Shown here in pieces: positions 5,286-5,338 of a stretch of 5,338 bases of DNA. Where the stretch lies: contig JAEZAI010000320.1 in assembly GCA_023427825.1 (NCBI GenBank), positions 1 to 5,338 of the forward strand, given 5' to 3'. Origin of the DNA: Actinomycetes bacterium (lineage in GTDB: Bacteria; Actinomycetota; Acidimicrobiia; Acidimicrobiales; Microtrichaceae). The number at the start of each line of letters is the position of its first letter. Positions within the stretch are counted from its first letter, which is position 1. Position numbers and translations under genes: made by a program. The notes under the pieces were generated by a model, which saw only the letters and a list, made by a program, of their open reading frames with translations, searched no databases and was not told the DNA's origin.

Positions 5286-5338
5286 GTGGCCGTGGCCATC
5301 GGTGCGCCCGGGACGGGCGTCGACGAACTGACGGGGCC
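5286..5338 (+). CDS. Start of a second, divergent copy of the GAF-EAL-PAS gene, cut by the window edge
   Basis: Read from the GTG at 5286 the right arm encodes (V/M)AVAIGAPGTGVDELTGP, identical to the first 18 residues proposed for the minus-strand gene, because the 62-bp arms are identical. Too little is present to show any domain. It may be a genuine duplicate phosphodiesterase gene transcribed away from the first, a fragment left by an inverted duplication, or an artefact of sequence assembly at a palindrome. An AGGA nine bases upstream is compatible with translation. Confidence 0.35.
   Translation, partial: MAVAIGAPGTGVDELTG

Larger units (their letters stand above)
5069..5338. repeat. 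Long near-perfect inverted repeat (270-bp palindrome) reaching the window edge
   Basis: Bases 5069-5130 are the exact reverse complement of 5277-5338 (62 bp). After a mostly mismatched tetramer (5131-5134 against 5273-5276), a further 21 bp match exactly (5135-5155 against 5252-5272). An internal loop follows (5156-5162 against 5243-5251, in which CGCT at 5158-5161 can still pair AGCG at 5248-5251), and then the central stem. Identity continues to the last base of the window, so the true arm may be longer. The outer arms hold coding sequence of the GAF-EAL-PAS gene and the inner part is non-coding. Interpretation is open: duplicated divergent gene start, recombining leader, or contig-end artefact. 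Confidence 0.9.

Overview
The window is very GC-rich (around 70% by eye), uses GTG starts readily, and carries a luciferase-like flavin/F420 oxidoreductase of the kind that is plentiful in actinobacteria. I infer a high-GC actinobacterium, possibly of the Acidimicrobiia type. No rRNA or other marker fixes the lineage. Both edges cut through features, so this is a fragment.

Layout, left to right. (1) At 1-585 (+) is the C-terminal three quarters of a short-chain dehydrogenase/reductase resembling RhlG/FabG. (2) At 609-2528 (-), convergent with it, is a NuoF-like NADH/FMN/4Fe-4S flavoprotein. It has an extra C-terminal domain of about 135 residues that looks like a hemerythrin (HHE) four-helix domain with its iron-binding histidines replaced. 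(3) A 68-bp divergent spacer (2529-2596) separates it from a luciferase-like oxidoreductase at 2597-3484 (+). (4) At 3520-5121 (-), convergent with that gene, is a GAF-EAL-PAS protein with every catalytic residue of an active cyclic-di-GMP phosphodiesterase. (5) From 5069 to the last base lies a near-perfect 270-bp palindrome centred at about 5204.

The palindrome is the most unusual part. Its outer arms are 62 bp each and identical. They include the first codons of the GAF-EAL-PAS gene, so the right arm starts a second, divergent copy that leaves the window after about 18 codons. Its centre is a long stem-loop with a 5-nt apical loop. The two arms differ mainly in a tetramer at the ribosome-binding-site position (GGTG for the left gene, AGGA for the right) and in a few bases of the central stem that stay G-U pairable in + strand RNA. 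This could be a duplicated divergent gene pair around a symmetric regulatory hairpin, a recombining (invertible) leader, or an assembly or fold-back artefact at a contig end. The arm differences argue against a simple fold-back, but the sequence alone cannot settle it.

Genes 1-3 are redox enzymes and gene 4 is a sensory signalling enzyme. They alternate in strand, so no multi-gene operon is visible and I see no shared pathway. There is no CRISPR array, tRNA, rRNA, or recognisable transposase.
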